Assembly: GCF_000340215.1 (NCBI RefSeq)
Contig: NW_006921535.1
Span: forward strand, 5,077,528-5,141,527
Reading direction: 5' to 3'
Length of the DNA stretch: 64,000 nt
Origin: Pseudocercospora fijiensis CIRAD86
Taxonomy: Eukaryota > Ascomycota > Dothideomycetes > Mycosphaerellales > Mycosphaerellaceae
The notes under the pieces are model-generated. The model was given only the letters and a program-made list of their open reading frames with translations. It had not been told where the DNA came from and did no database searches. The number at the start of each line of letters is the position of its first letter. Positions within the stretch are counted from its first letter, which is position 1. This document shows positions 22,830-34,203 of the stretch, in pieces. A program made the translations under genes and the position numbers.

Positions 22830-25070
22830 TAGAATCTAATCGAGTGCTTTAAAATCCTTGTCTATAATCGTTATACGCTTCGCGTAGATAGCTATAAGGT
22901 TAACCGCTAAAATAGTATTAGTATAGTCCGAAAAGAGGTAGAAGAGAAACATATATTCGAAGATACGAACTAGGTAGGCTTCTATAGCCTCTTAAAGGGC
23001 GCCTATCGCGGAGGCTTAGAAGCGAAGGTCCGTTCTATAATCCTAAGCAATTTCGCGAACAAGTCGTTAGAAAGGAGCTTTACGGATTAGGAGCTTAGAA
23101 CTCTTCTAATACTACCGAATCTAATAGAGGGCTACGGCTAAAGAAGGATTAGTAAAAAGACAGTAAGAATGCCGGCTATACTACCGGCTACGCTGCCGGC
23201 TACGCTGCCGGCTATAAATAGGACTTACTTCCTAGGCGCTATCGACGCTTCGTATAATTGCTACTAGTAGTAGAAGCGCTAGTTGTCGTCTTGCGTAGAG
23301 CCTTACCCGCCGTTATCTTACGCGGAGCCTTACTCGCGACGCCCTTTCTAGTACTAGAGCTAGCGGTAGTAGCAGTAGCCCTCTTACGTTAATATACTAT
23401 ACTCGTTCTACTATTTCCGGTCTTATTGCGACCCGTAGAAGCACTAGGTCCCTTCTTGCGAGGCGTCGTAACTTAGTTAAGTAGACTCGCTATTATAAAA
23501 GTCGTCGAATTGAGGAAAAAAGTGCGTTATAAAGGTATACGAAGGCGCGCGCGGAGCGAGGGTATTGCGGAGGTAGTAGATATAGAGCGTAGAGGTATAG
23601 GTATCGATACGAAGGTTAAATATAGCGGTAGTATCGCGGTATCGCTAGGCAATAGAGTAAGCTTCGCGCAAGCCTATATTATAGTAACGTTAGAGCAAGG
23701 AAAGAAGGTAGGCACGGCTAAAAAAGGCAGGTACGGCTAAAAAAGGCAGGTACGGGAGACTTTGAAATATAGCCGGTATATATAGCCGGTATATTAATAG
23801 GCGAAAGCCTCCTTTTAATAAATAGCCGGCGTAATAATAGTATCTTACTATAGTATAGATATTCTTTAGTAATGCCTTTACTAGCTATAGTAATCTTATA
23901 AGTAACCTAGGCCTATTGCTAGTAAATATAAGAAATATTAGGTAGGCTATACTAAATAAGCTAGTTATTTAGTAGGAAAAGGCCTACTACCGTCTCTATA
24001 TGCCGGCTACGAGTGCCGGCTATCGCTCAAAATTCAACTCCGCCCTATCTCGGAGGCTAAGGTACCGAGCGGAAACCCTATAGCTTATATTTACTCGGTT
24101 ATCGCGGAGCGCTTATAGGTAAGGTATTAGAAAAGAGTATAAAAAGTACGAGAAGAGTATCCTAGGATATAGGTCGTAAGTAAATAAGAGTAGTACGCCT
24201 AGTTATTTGTAAGTAAATAAGAGTAGTACGCCTAGTTATTTATATAGTACGTTACTCTATACGACTAAGAGCCTATATTATCTTATGCTTCGCTTATAAG
24301 ACCTCGACTCTACTAGTATACTATCGATCTCTTCCTCGGTCGCTAATATGCTATCTTAATTCTTCTTTGAGTTGCCGGACTTAGTGCGTATCTATAGCTA
24401 TACAATAGCGCTACGTATTATAGAGAATTTCTCGTTAAAGTTTCTCTCTCGTAGGCTTACTATCTGCCTCGTAGTATAGAGGATTAAAGTACTAATGCTA
24501 AAGAATCTCCTTATAGTTAGGATGCTAGGGCTCCTTAGGACCTTTATGTTTTAGGTCTAAATAGAGACGTATTATAAACGTTCTATCGCCCTTTCGCTTA
24601 CTACCCGCTAGGTCGCGATATGCGAAGAAACTAATCTAAATATAGCTCGTCTCTATAATAGCCGGGTAAATATAGAGCGCTAGGTTTCTACTTCGTGCCT
24701 TAGATTTAGGGACGGCGCGGAGATAAAATCAGAAATATAGCCGGCACCTATAGCCGGTAAAAGGATGCGAAAATAGGCCTCCTCCTAGGTTAATCTAACG
24801 ACTAAATACAATTTCTAACTAATCCGCTATAAACCGACGCCGAATTTTAGCTAGAAGCTATATATCTTTATTTTAAAGAGTAATCCGCTTCGTATAGATA
24901 GTAAGGAGGTTTAAAAGCTTAAGCTCGGTTACGAGAAATGCCTTTATAGCTTCCTAAAGAGCACTAATCGCCTTAGCCGTAAATCGTATACTAGACCGAA
25001 AATCTAATATAATTTCTCGGACGAGTCGCTAGAAAGGAGTCTTAGGGATTAAAAGCTCGGTCCCTCTTTT
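22830..25070. repeat. Two diverged copies of an unknown segment
   Basis: About 22830-23090 and 24830-25060 align in order: GCTTCGCGTAGATAGCTATA with CTTCGTATAGATAGTAAGG, CCTCTTAAAGGGC with TTCCTAAAGAGC, and AGTCGTTAGAAAGGAG with AGTCGCTAGAAAGGAG. The plus-strand reading of both gives SLERS preceded by Asn/Asp-Lys/Glu and followed by a charged stretch, but coding strand and identity are undecided. Both copies are RIP-mutated. Confidence 0.5.
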
Positions 25071-25949
25071 GTTTTAGAAAAGCCGGATCTAGCGAAGGGT
25101 AATAGTACCTAGTTTAAAGCGCCGCTTCTTTATCGTCGAGTCCTGCCTTGTTCCCTTTCTTTTAATAGAAAGATAACTTTTCTTCGCGATAGTCTTCGTC
25201 TGCCTACTCTTTTTAGCCTTCTCCTATCTACCTATAGCCTTCTTGTTTTTTAGTACTGTTTTCCGAGGAACCCCCTTCCTTCGTATATACTACGGAGAGC
25301 CTTACTCTTCCGATATCTCGTTCTCGCTACGGTCTCCCTATACTTAGCTTGCTTTACCCTTGCCCTTTAGCCTCTAAAGATATTTATCTGCGCGTTTAGG
25401 CGACGAGGGCATATTAGTAGGACCTAGAAAATTAATAAGTATATAATCGTAAGGAGACATTAATGCTTCTTACCTTCTAGAACAAATAGTCTTCTATTAA
25501 ACCGCCTTAGTAGGTTATCGTTAGATTCGAATAAAGGATAGTAGCTTAAGGAAGGGGAGGTAGCCGGCTTAGGAAGGCCCGAAGAGCCGAATCCTTAAGG
25601 TATATTTGTCTTTAAGAATATAGGGAAAGGGAAGAAGGAGAGGAAGAGCGAATAGAGAATTAGAAATAGTCCGTAGGTAAGCGGGGTCGGTTACTATAGC
25701 AACTAGTCTGTTTAGGTCCTAGGAATTCGAAACACATTTCGGATATATACCGGCTATATACGCTAGCTATATTACCTTATACGTAAACGCTTCGTCTCCT
25801 TAAAGCTGCTCTAAGCCTATATACGTTTCCGCTTCTCGACCCGGTATCGCCTTCTACCTCCGCCCTCCTCCTCTTCGTTATCGCTAATTAGGGTTTCGCT
25901 TAGACTAAATTTCGTATTCTCTTCGCGCTCCTAGGTTTCTTCGATCTTA

Positions 25950-28900
25950 AGGTTTTCTAATTCCTCGATTAATTTCTTTAGTATAATCTTTAGTAACCTA
26001 CCTTAGCGATTCTAGTAGAGGAGATAGTATCGGAATACTATAATAGATTCGAAGGTAGTAGGCGAGTATATTCGATTAAAGCGGCCCTAGTAACGAGCGA
26101 TACTAAAAGACCTCTTATAGCCTATACCTACGCTCGGGATAGCGAGGACGTCCCGAGCGACCGACGCTATCGTTAGAAACTTAGGCTCTAACCGCTGCTA
26201 TATAGCGAGAATATCGTCTCCGAATTCGTCTAGAAGACCGGTAAGATCTAGAGATTATTAGCCCTTTTTCCGAGCCTACGGGTTTGTACTTACTCGCGCG
26301 CCGATAGAGATCGAACTCTTCTTTATTTACTTTAGTAGTTGCTTCCTCTTCTGCCTCTACTTCCTACCTACGAAACAGATATAATATCGGAGCCTTCTAA
26401 ACCTTCTTTTTCTTTATAGGAGCTGCATTTAGACTAGTTTCTTTCCGACGCTCGTAGAATATCTTTTCTAGAATAGTCTAGTAATGCTTCGGCTATACCT
26501 CGTCCGCCTTCTATTCCGGCCTCTACTAGTATATATCCTTTTCTACTAGGTTAAGCAAGTACGTAACGCTATAGATATCCCCGAACGACTTAAAGGTAGT
26601 ACTGTAATATTTATATAACTTAGTATAGGAGGTGTCTATAGCTTTCGTTATAGCTACTTTCTAGGGAACGCTCTTCTTAGCTAGCTTAGCTACGGTTTCC
26701 TCGAGCTCGTTAAAGAGCTAGTTATAGTACGTAAAGACAAGGTAGATCGTCGGTCCTCGGGTTCTTCTAATCGTAGTAGTAACCTTCGCGTAATACTTAC
26801 TAATATCGACGAGATACTCTGCTTAGCGCTATTCGGCGGCGGTAAGGCCGAGCTACTTAATACCCTCGGAACTCTAATAGATCTCGAGAGCGGTACGTAA
26901 AGTACATCCCCTCGTAACTATATAGAAAGTCGAATCGAACCGGGTCTTAACGTCTTATATAAAACGGAGTAGGCGCTAAGGAGGCCGCTTTTGCTATCGC
27001 TTATTCTATGCGATATTCTAGGCATCGGTTTTAGGGCGCTCGATTAGGTTCTTTTAAATAGCCTTGAATTGGTTATATCTCTATAAGCTCGAGTTCGTAT
27101 ATATTGCTAGACGACGAAGCTAGAGAAAAAGAGTTAGAACTATACTAGGTTGCCGGCTATAGGTACCGGCTACGGACAAAAGTTATACCTTATATAAAAC
27201 GAGAGCGAGGCTCTCTACCTTATCCCGTCTTATTACTATAATAAGTTTCTCGACTTTCGACTTTGCTTTATCCTTATCTAGGATCTTCTGTTAGTCGTCG
27301 TTTAATAGTGCAATTTTAAGCGTCTTAAAGAGGGCTCGGATCGCGATTTAAACTATATAAGCGAGATAGGGAAACTTCTATAGGGATACAACTAGCAACG
27401 ACGTCGGCTCCGATTTAATAGGGCTAGGGCTATTAATAAGCTCCTCTTTATCGTTATTATCGTGCGTATTGTCGTACGTATCCGGAATCGTAGCGAGCTT
27501 AATATTCGGAAGATTAAGCTAGATTGTAGACCTTATAATCTCCTCTACGTACTCGACCCTATCGATATAATTAGTAATTTTAAAGACATATGCGAGTGAA
27601 TTGTATATATAACGCCTTATACAATGTTCGATTATTACTAGCGTTGTCCGTAGTAATCGAGATCAGTTTCGTTGTTATACTAACCCTATCTATTACCGTA
27701 TAGACAAGCTTCGCTATATCCTTACTAGTATAGGAACCTAGAATTTTAGGGAATCCGATTATAAGTTCCTAGAGTTTCTAATCCGAATTGATAAAGTATA
27801 GTATAATCGAGAGGAAGGAGGCTCTTATAGTCCGGCTTAACTAGCTATCGATAGTAATAGCTACTCGGCGAGTATTACGGAGGATCTCCCGAATGTCGTC
27901 TAACGTAGCCTCTTTGTTCTTTTCGAATATAATACGCTAGGTTATCGCGCCGAGAAATAGGGGAGGGTAGTTTATAAGATATAGGTATATCTTCTATATA
28001 GACTCCCTCTCGTAGAAGTCTTCCGGAAGACCGTTTATAGCTAGCATTTCGTTTGCTAGTTACTTAAAGTCTTTAGGGGAGAAATCGGTAGCCTTTAATC
28101 CTAGAGCTTCCTTAAGCGTAGCCTATAATAATTAGCTAGACCTCTACGGTTGATTTAAGTAGCCGGAATCTATAGCCGGTAGCTATAGCCGGTAGCTATA
28201 GCCGGCATTTTAGAAGACGTACCTCTTTCTAGAACGCTATATCTATATTAACTCTCCTCTCTCCTTAAGATTCCCGATACCGTTTAGAATAGAGATAGTT
28301 CGTAGGCGATAAGTTCCTATCCCCTAGTTTTGGGTATTTTAAGATTAAACTGCAGAAGTTGCAGACAATTACTAGTTAACCTTTAAGTCGAGAAGTCGTA
28401 TAACGGTACAATGCCCCCTCTATAAAGAACTTCTAGAATGTATCCGTTCGCTCCTTACTCCCCTATCGCATCGAGTACTTCCGGAGTTTATACTCCTTTA
28501 AACGTAAGTATAAAGGGAACTATATCTTATAGACCTATTAATTGAACTGCTCTATATACTCGGGTTTCTAAAGATACGCTTAGCTAGCCTTTTCGAAGAT
28601 TTCCGGGTTAATACTCGATGTTCTTATATCTCCGAACAACCTTCTACTTAGACTCCGTAAAGGTAAGGACTAGGTAGTAGTACCCTATAATAAATTCCTA
28701 CTACTAGGATTCGGAGAGGATGAATCTAGCCCTAATCGTCGTCTAGGACTCGATAGGCTCGAAGGTAAGTATACGACCTCCTCTCGACGTTGTCGCAATC
28801 TCGCTCGTATACTAGACTATTTCGACTGTCGTCTCGTTATTACCCTTCCTAGTATAGCTCCTAGTGTATATACAATGTCGGTCGGCATGTTTTAAGGTTT
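25950..28900 (-). pseudogene. hAT transposase relic
   Basis: Minus-strand frames, broken by stops, read as a hAT-superfamily transposase. Near 27670-27620 is ISITTDNASNNRTL, the catalytic Asp motif (TTDNASNN) of fungal hATs. Further on is FDSTFYIVTRGYTLRTALEI, matching the W-x-STYxM segment, then LTAAE and PTIYLVF as in the region before the dimerisation domain. Near 26160-26000 is DVLAIPSVGIGYKRSFSIAR followed by FNRIYSPTTFESIIVF, the hATC dimerisation domain. Most stops are TAG, as expected if CAG or TGG codons were hit by RIP. The frame also shifts at least once, so the gene is dead. Confidence 0.8.
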
Positions 28901-30520
28901 CGTACGGTAAGGTAAGGACTTAGGAGTAGTAGATATATACTAGTAGCTATAGGGAAACACCCTTTCTTTTATAGTATCGTATCGTTAGGAACAGCTAGGT
29001 AGTAAATAGCTAGCTACCTTTTTTTTTGTTTCCTAGCTACCTAACTACTAGATTTTTTTTTCCTAGCTACCCTAGCTAGCCTAACTACTAGAATTTCTTT
29101 CCTAGCTACCCTAACTACCTAAATTTTGCCTTCTATATAGCGGCTCTCTCCTACTAACGGAACCGAGCTACTATACCTAACGAATCTAAGCTCGTTTTTA
29201 GTCTTAATCTATCCTCTTTCGGTATAAGATACTCGATAAGCAAATGCTTAGGCCGAGTCTAACTACGAAACCTAAGACTAACTAATAGCTCTATTAACTA
29301 ATCCTAATCCTCGAACTCCTTCCGCTTCTTAGTAAAGACCTTAAAGAGCGCTCGAGCTTCTTCGGGTACCTACGGAGTAGTCGAGATAAAGCCGTATCGC
29401 TGAAATAGGTAATCCTTCGGAGGCTTATATAGAGATTTAGAGAATTCTAACGCTAACCTATCCTACTAGTAGCTTAGATTCCGGATATAAGCCCTCTCTG
29501 CCTTAGTAAAGATTTTATATAGTAGTAGCACTCTGCCTTCGAGAAACGCTTTCTATTTAACTGTTAGTATCTACCGGCTACGAACGCTAGCTATATATGC
29601 CGAGTATAGAATAATTACCTGTACCCCTTCCTCCTATAGTAATACTTCTACCGTCTCTAGATACCTAGCCCCGATCGCATTAATCGCAAGCTACTTTGCC
29701 TTTATAGACGTAAAGGCTTCGCTCTAATACTAATAAAGAAACTTCTACTCTATATCGAGGATATAAAGACGACTAGTCTCGATTCTAATCCTTGCTAGCT
29801 TTTCGTAGTAGCTTTAACTATAATTTTCTAGATTAATAGGACTTATGCCTTAGCCCTTTACTAGTATCTCGTCTCTTTAACTATGCTCGATCTACTCCTA
29901 GCGCTTATCGTCTATAGCGTTAGGCCCTAAGACTGTACCTATTACTAGATCGACGTATAGTATCTCCTCGCTTTTTTTAGTTCCTTTATTCGTAGTATTA
30001 AGCTCTATCGCGGCATCCTAAACTCTAGTATTATTATTCTCGGCTATCTAAACATCTCCGTTACTATCGGTCGTATCGATAGAGGTAGCAGCTACAGGTC
30101 TAAATACTATTAGTTAACGTGTTAAAGAAAAATATGCCGGCTATAGCTACCGGCTACGGCTACCGGCTATAGCTGCTAGCTACGGCCGCTAGCTAGATTA
30201 ACTTACGCTGCTAGAACTTTACGCTCGAAAACTAGCCGTAATTCTTTCCTCCTCTTAGCCTTCTCTTAGGTTGTCTTCTTATTCTAACCTTTACTTTTTT
30301 CTATAGGCGCTAGCTATCGATAGAATGCCTTATTCCGCGCCTTTCTTCTCTTATTCTTAGCTCTTTTATCCTTATCTATCTTATCCTTTCTCTCGCGGTC
30401 TCGTACGGAATTCTTCTTCGTAGAGTACTCCTTTTTAGTCTTACGCTTTTTAGTCTTACGCTTAGGTAAAACAAACTCGCGGTCTTTAGTTCTATCTTCT
30501 GTTTAGCGCGCGGCGCGCTT
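28900..30520 (-). pseudogene. Unrecognised coding relic upstream of the hAT relic
   Basis: Reading the minus strand from about 30520 gives a strongly basic stretch (LPKRKTKKRKTKKEY, then RDRERKDKIDKDKRAKNKRR), followed in coherent frame by VDLVIGTVLGPNAIDDKR and FSKAECYYYIKSLLRQRG, interrupted mainly by TAG. It looks like a RIP-mutated gene carried by the nested element, or an N-terminal extension of its transposase. No family recognised. Confidence 0.4.
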
Positions 30521-30659
30521 CTCTCTTGCTATTATAAGGGAAAGGGGTAGGGGCGCAGCGTATAGTAGTTATTGTCGGTATAGGTATAGAGGAAGAAGTC
30601 GAAAGTATAAGAATATCGCGAAGCCCTAATTGTTACCGCCTACGTAACGTTATATAGGT

Positions 30660-30962
30660 AAGCTTTCGCAACTACGGCAACTACGCCCTAGCAATAGCAA
30701 CTACGCCCTAGCAACGGTAACTACGCCCTAGCAACGGCAACTACGCCCTAGCAACGGTAATAAAGCGTAGTAAATACAACCTAGTAACTATTATAGCCGG
30801 CAATCGTAGCCGGCAGTCGAATAAGAGTATCCTTATAGCAAAACTACGCCCTAGTAACGGCAACTACGCCCTAGCAACGGCAACTACGCCCTAGCAACGG
30901 CAAAAGAGCGTAGTAAATGTAACAGAGTTACTATTATAGCCGGCAATCGTAGCCGGCAGTCG
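30660..30962. repeat. 20-base minisatellite in a higher-order duplication
   Basis: Units close to CAACTACGCCCTAGCAACGG repeat head to tail at about 30680-30760 and again at about 30840-30905. Each block is followed by the same text (AAAGCGTAGTAAAT or AGAGCGTAGTAAAT, then TTATAGCCGGCAATCGTAGC), so the whole unit is duplicated with a period near 145 bases. These units keep CpA although their surroundings have lost it. Confidence 0.7.
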
Positions 30963-31229
30963 AATAAGAGTGTCCTTATAGTAAAACTAATATAGTCTCT
31001 AGTTTAAACTAGGAATCTATATAGTTCGAAAAAACCAAACCGGAACTAGGGAGCTAGTTCGCCGCTAAGAAACCAAACTATATACGTTTAGTGGTTCGGA
31101 AACCGAACTACTACGGGGTCTATCGATTAGTATTACTACGTCCGTAGAAGTACCTATTCTTACTAAAGGAGCGCCCTTATAGACTAAGTTATAGTTATAG
31201 TCTAATACCGCGCGAGTCGTAGTTTCCGT

Positions 31230-33400
31230 TTTATCGAGCTTTTAAGTCGTATATCTATATCTTTAGAAAGGCAACTAGATACGAGTTTAAGTAGTATAAG
31301 CCGTAGAAGAATAAGAATAGTATTAGGTATCGCTACCGCTAGGTATATATTTATTTTAGCTTACTAGATAAGCGTACCTAGAAGAAAGTAATAAAGCGAA
31401 AGTTAGCTTTAAAGAAGATAGGTTATAAATTCTAGTTCTACGATATTACTATTAACCCGAGCTAGCTTAAAGGTTAATACTAAATAGGTTATCCGGTATT
31501 CTACTAAAGAAGATTGCTACTTCTATAACTATAATAAGAACAGATTAGATATCGTCGCCCTTACTATATATAGGCGCTACTCGAGATCCGCCGGAATTCC
31601 TAGAATAACTAGAGCGCTTATAGTAGTCTTCTATACTAACCGCGAAGATTATAGCCTACTTTTGCGGCCGTAGTATTATTCTTAAGCTAAAGGACGTATA
31701 GACTATCGTATAGGCTCGTAATATAGACGCTTAATAATAGATAAACTAGGCCTAGGGTATAGTTAAGTTATTAGATAAGAATAGTATATTCTACTATTTT
31801 TACGAGAACCCTAAGAAAAGTGCTATTTAAAGTATAGTTACGCTCTACCCTAAGATACTTAAGGCCTTTAAAGATACGCTATATACCCTTATTATTAATA
31901 CGACGTATTTAACTAATATCTATAGTCTCGAGCTTCTAGATATTGTCGCTACTAGACCGATAAGTAATACTATTAAGCTCGGCGTTAGACTTATTTAACC
32001 GAAGCCTAATTAAGCCGATTTTACTACTTTGTTATAGTTACTAATACTATAGAAGGGTCTTAAATAAGCTAGTTATCCGCTGCCTTTCGCTACTACTACT
32101 AGTTAGAAAGTCGCCCTAATACTAGCAATTAAAGAGGTCTATTTAGGCTTATTAAATATCGTCTATAACTAGTATCTATAGTAAGATATATTAACTCGTA
32201 TCTATAAGGAGCGTAGCGAATCTAGCTAGGTAAAGTTAAAAGGGCACCGACGGCTCGGAAACTAGATAATATCTATCCTATATTTATAGCCTATCTTAAT
32301 AATAACTAGTAGTGCTATAAGACTTATATTATCGACTGCTAGACTAGTAAAGTTTTATACTTTAGCTATAAAACAAACTCGCGAGTTAAGGCTACTTATA
32401 GACGTATTAAAGCCTAGCTTAACTATAGTAGCCGGTACGATATCTTTATCTTATTTATAAGCCTTCTTAACTAGTAGAATAAAGGGTATTATTGCTATTA
32501 TATCCGCCTTACTAAGAACCTAAAAAGATATATTAAGATACTTACTAGACTACTTTAGGCGAGCGTTTCTCGAGTTATAAGCGATTACTATCTTCTCGAG
32601 GTTAAGAATCTATACTAACGTACTAACGACCTTCTACGGACTATAACTAACGATAGTAGTAACGAGATTAAACACTCGGCGTACTCGTACCCCTACTTAT
32701 AATACCGCTATAACTACTACCTTTATAAGACATATAGTTATCCTTATAGATACGATATTATAGGGCTTCTTAGAATAGGTAGAAGCCGCGCTATACTATT
32801 GCCGAGCTGCTTCTATAACTTATAGGTACTAGTTAATTAACTTCCGTAGAACGTATAATCTACGAAAACTAGAAGTAATCTTTAGTAACTGCTAACCTCT
32901 TACTAGTAGAGCGATATTATATACTATAAAGCGTATAGTAACGGCTCGAGAATTAGACGACTTAAATAAGGTTATAGTAACTAAGAAACGGAAGACTCTA
33001 ACGGCTAGAATAGTCGACTTTGCCTTAGAACTAGGCGTATCTCTTATATAACTTTGTACTATAGTTACTAATTACTATAACTTAAAGTACGTAAAGAGCT
33101 AATACTATACTTAATAATACTCTTACTAGAAGGCTAATCGACTATATAGCTCTACTTACTATCTAGCTAGCTTTAAGTATTATAATCTACGAGTTAAGCC
33201 TTTATTATTACTTCTAGTCGCTCCGGAGCTATCTTCTAAGCTAGATCTACTTCGCCGAGAAATTAAAGACCTACGAGTATATAGAAACTAACGTCTATAG
33301 GCGGAAGAAAAGCGAGTAAAGTAATAAGCTAGCTATAGCTACTAGTAGGCGGTATTATATAAGCAATAATAACGATAGGCTACTTAGTAATAGTACTAGT
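31230..33400 (+). pseudogene. MULE-A transposase relic
   Basis: Plus-strand fragments match MULE transposases and resemble MULE-B. Near 31260 is a TRYEFKQYKPQKNKNS-like start of the FAR1-type DNA-binding region. Near 31890-31960 is LIINTTYLTNIYSLELLDIV, the DxTYxTN motif of the DDE domain (first Asp changed to Asn, as a RIP G-to-A change would do), then an IKLGV stretch and PLPFATT as in MULE-B. Frequent TAG stops show it is dead. Confidence 0.7.
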
Positions 33401-33769
33401 ACTAGTAGTAATAGTCGCTTATATAGCTAATAGGGCGGCTATTTTATTACTAGGTACTATAGTAATAGTACTATTAGTTTACTTAGTAGTAGTATTATAT
33501 ATAGTAGTAGGCTAGTTAGTAACTAAGAGACTAATATAAGCTAGTATATATAGTATCGCGTAGTTATAAGGCTATAGATCGTAGTCTATATAGACCTAAG
33601 TAGATAGTAACTAATAATACCTTAAATTTTACTACACTACTAATTTGCTAATAAACTTTAGCTTTATAGCTACTAGTAGTAGTATAGTAGTAGTTGCTCG
33701 GTCGAAGGGGCTATAGCGACGCGATTATCCGCTTCTATATACGATTTTGTGTAGAATATAGTATAGTCT

Positions 33770-34110
33770 ATAATTAATCTAATTAATCTAGACCTACTTA
33801 AATTAAATTAAATTGCTAGTAACCCTAGATTAGATTGAATTAGATTGCTCTAGTAAGGGCTAAATTAGATTAGATTGGATTGCTAAATTAGTAGGAATAA
33901 GCTAAATTAAATTAGATTAAATTACTAAGCCTATCTAATCTAGCCCTTTAGCCCCTAGATTGAATTAGATTGCTTTAAAAAGGGCTGGATTGAATTAGAT
34001 TGCTTTAGAAAGGGGCCGGATTAGATTGAATTGGATTACTTAATTAGCAGGAATAAGCTAGGTTGGATTAGATTGAATTGCCAAGCCAATCCAGATTGCA
34101 ATCCCGGATT
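33770..34110. repeat. GATT-rich degenerate repeat inside the right arm of MULE-A
   Basis: Irregular repetition of TTAGATTGAATTAGATTG-like units, with two clear copies of AAAGGG(G)CTGGATTGAATT-type text near 33970-34020. RIP-mutated on the left; CpA and TpG reappear from about 34060 toward the right TIR. Confidence 0.6.
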
Positions 34111-34203
34111 GATTGTGGACCACACTGATAGAACCGGCGATCTCGTGGTCTCGGGTTGTGCTGGGGCTCGGGCGGGTAGCTAGGGCTCGGTTGAGTCTCG
34201 AGG

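Larger units (their letters stand above)
21709..30962. repeat. Dispersed GCCGGC-centred short repeat family
   Basis: Clusters of about 12-base units built on TAGCCGG(C/T) or its complement (A/G)CCGGCTA occur near 21709, 22563, 23171, 23768, 24001, 24734, 25560, 27150, 28163, 29573, 30131, 30795 and 30940. Many contain the palindrome AGCCGGCT or TAGCCGGCTA. The copies at 21709 and 22563 share a further downstream match (TTTTT, then a CCTTAGTACT block). All lie inside 21528-31119. Possible roles are transposase-binding subterminal sites or a small parasitic repeat; nothing in the sequence decides. Confidence 0.65.
21528..31119. mobile_element. Nested 9.6-kb element with inverted ends and hAT transposase relic
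   Basis: Inverted ends: 21528-21544 and the reverse complement of 31103-31119 are both ACCCCGTAGTAGTTCGG, followed on both sides by diverged TTTGGTTTGCTAAG-like text. The element is bracketed by a 13-base direct repeat CTATCGATTAGTA (21514-21526 and 31120-31132), with one extra G on the left. Contents: a hAT-type transposase relic on the minus strand (about 25950-28900), another minus-strand coding relic beyond it, two diverged copies of an unknown segment (22.8 and 24.8 kb) and scattered GCCGGC repeats. hAT elements normally make 8-base duplications, so the 13-base flank does not fit neatly; the hAT could itself be a further insertion whose ends I could not see. Confidence 0.7.
20902..34203. 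mobile_element. MULE-A: Mutator-like transposon, split by a nested insertion
   Basis: The ends are inverted repeats: 20902-20953 and the reverse complement of 34152-34203 agree at 49 of 52 positions, starting CCTCGAGACT and sharing CCGAGCCCTAGCTACCCGCC. Two of the three differences are CpA versus TpA. The flanks carry a 9-base direct repeat, GCAACAACA at 20893-20901 and GTAACAACA at 34204-34212, again differing by a CpA/TpA change. Nine-base duplications and long TIRs are typical of MULEs. A MULE transposase relic lies on the plus strand at about 31230-33400. Removing the nested 9.6-kb element leaves about 3.7 kb, similar to the 3.2-kb MULE-B, whose TIR shares the same core. Confidence 0.85.

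Noticed and set aside
23510..23740. 76-codon basic ORF in the nested element
   Set aside because: Lies in RIP-mutated DNA where coding strand is uncertain; the minus strand reads as a Ser/Thr/Lys-rich relic over the same bases. A surviving plus-strand gene is not supported.
30660..30962. CRISPR-like array of 20-base repeats
   Set aside because: Units are directly adjacent without unique spacers, the organism is a fungus, and the array lies in a transposon. It is a minisatellite.
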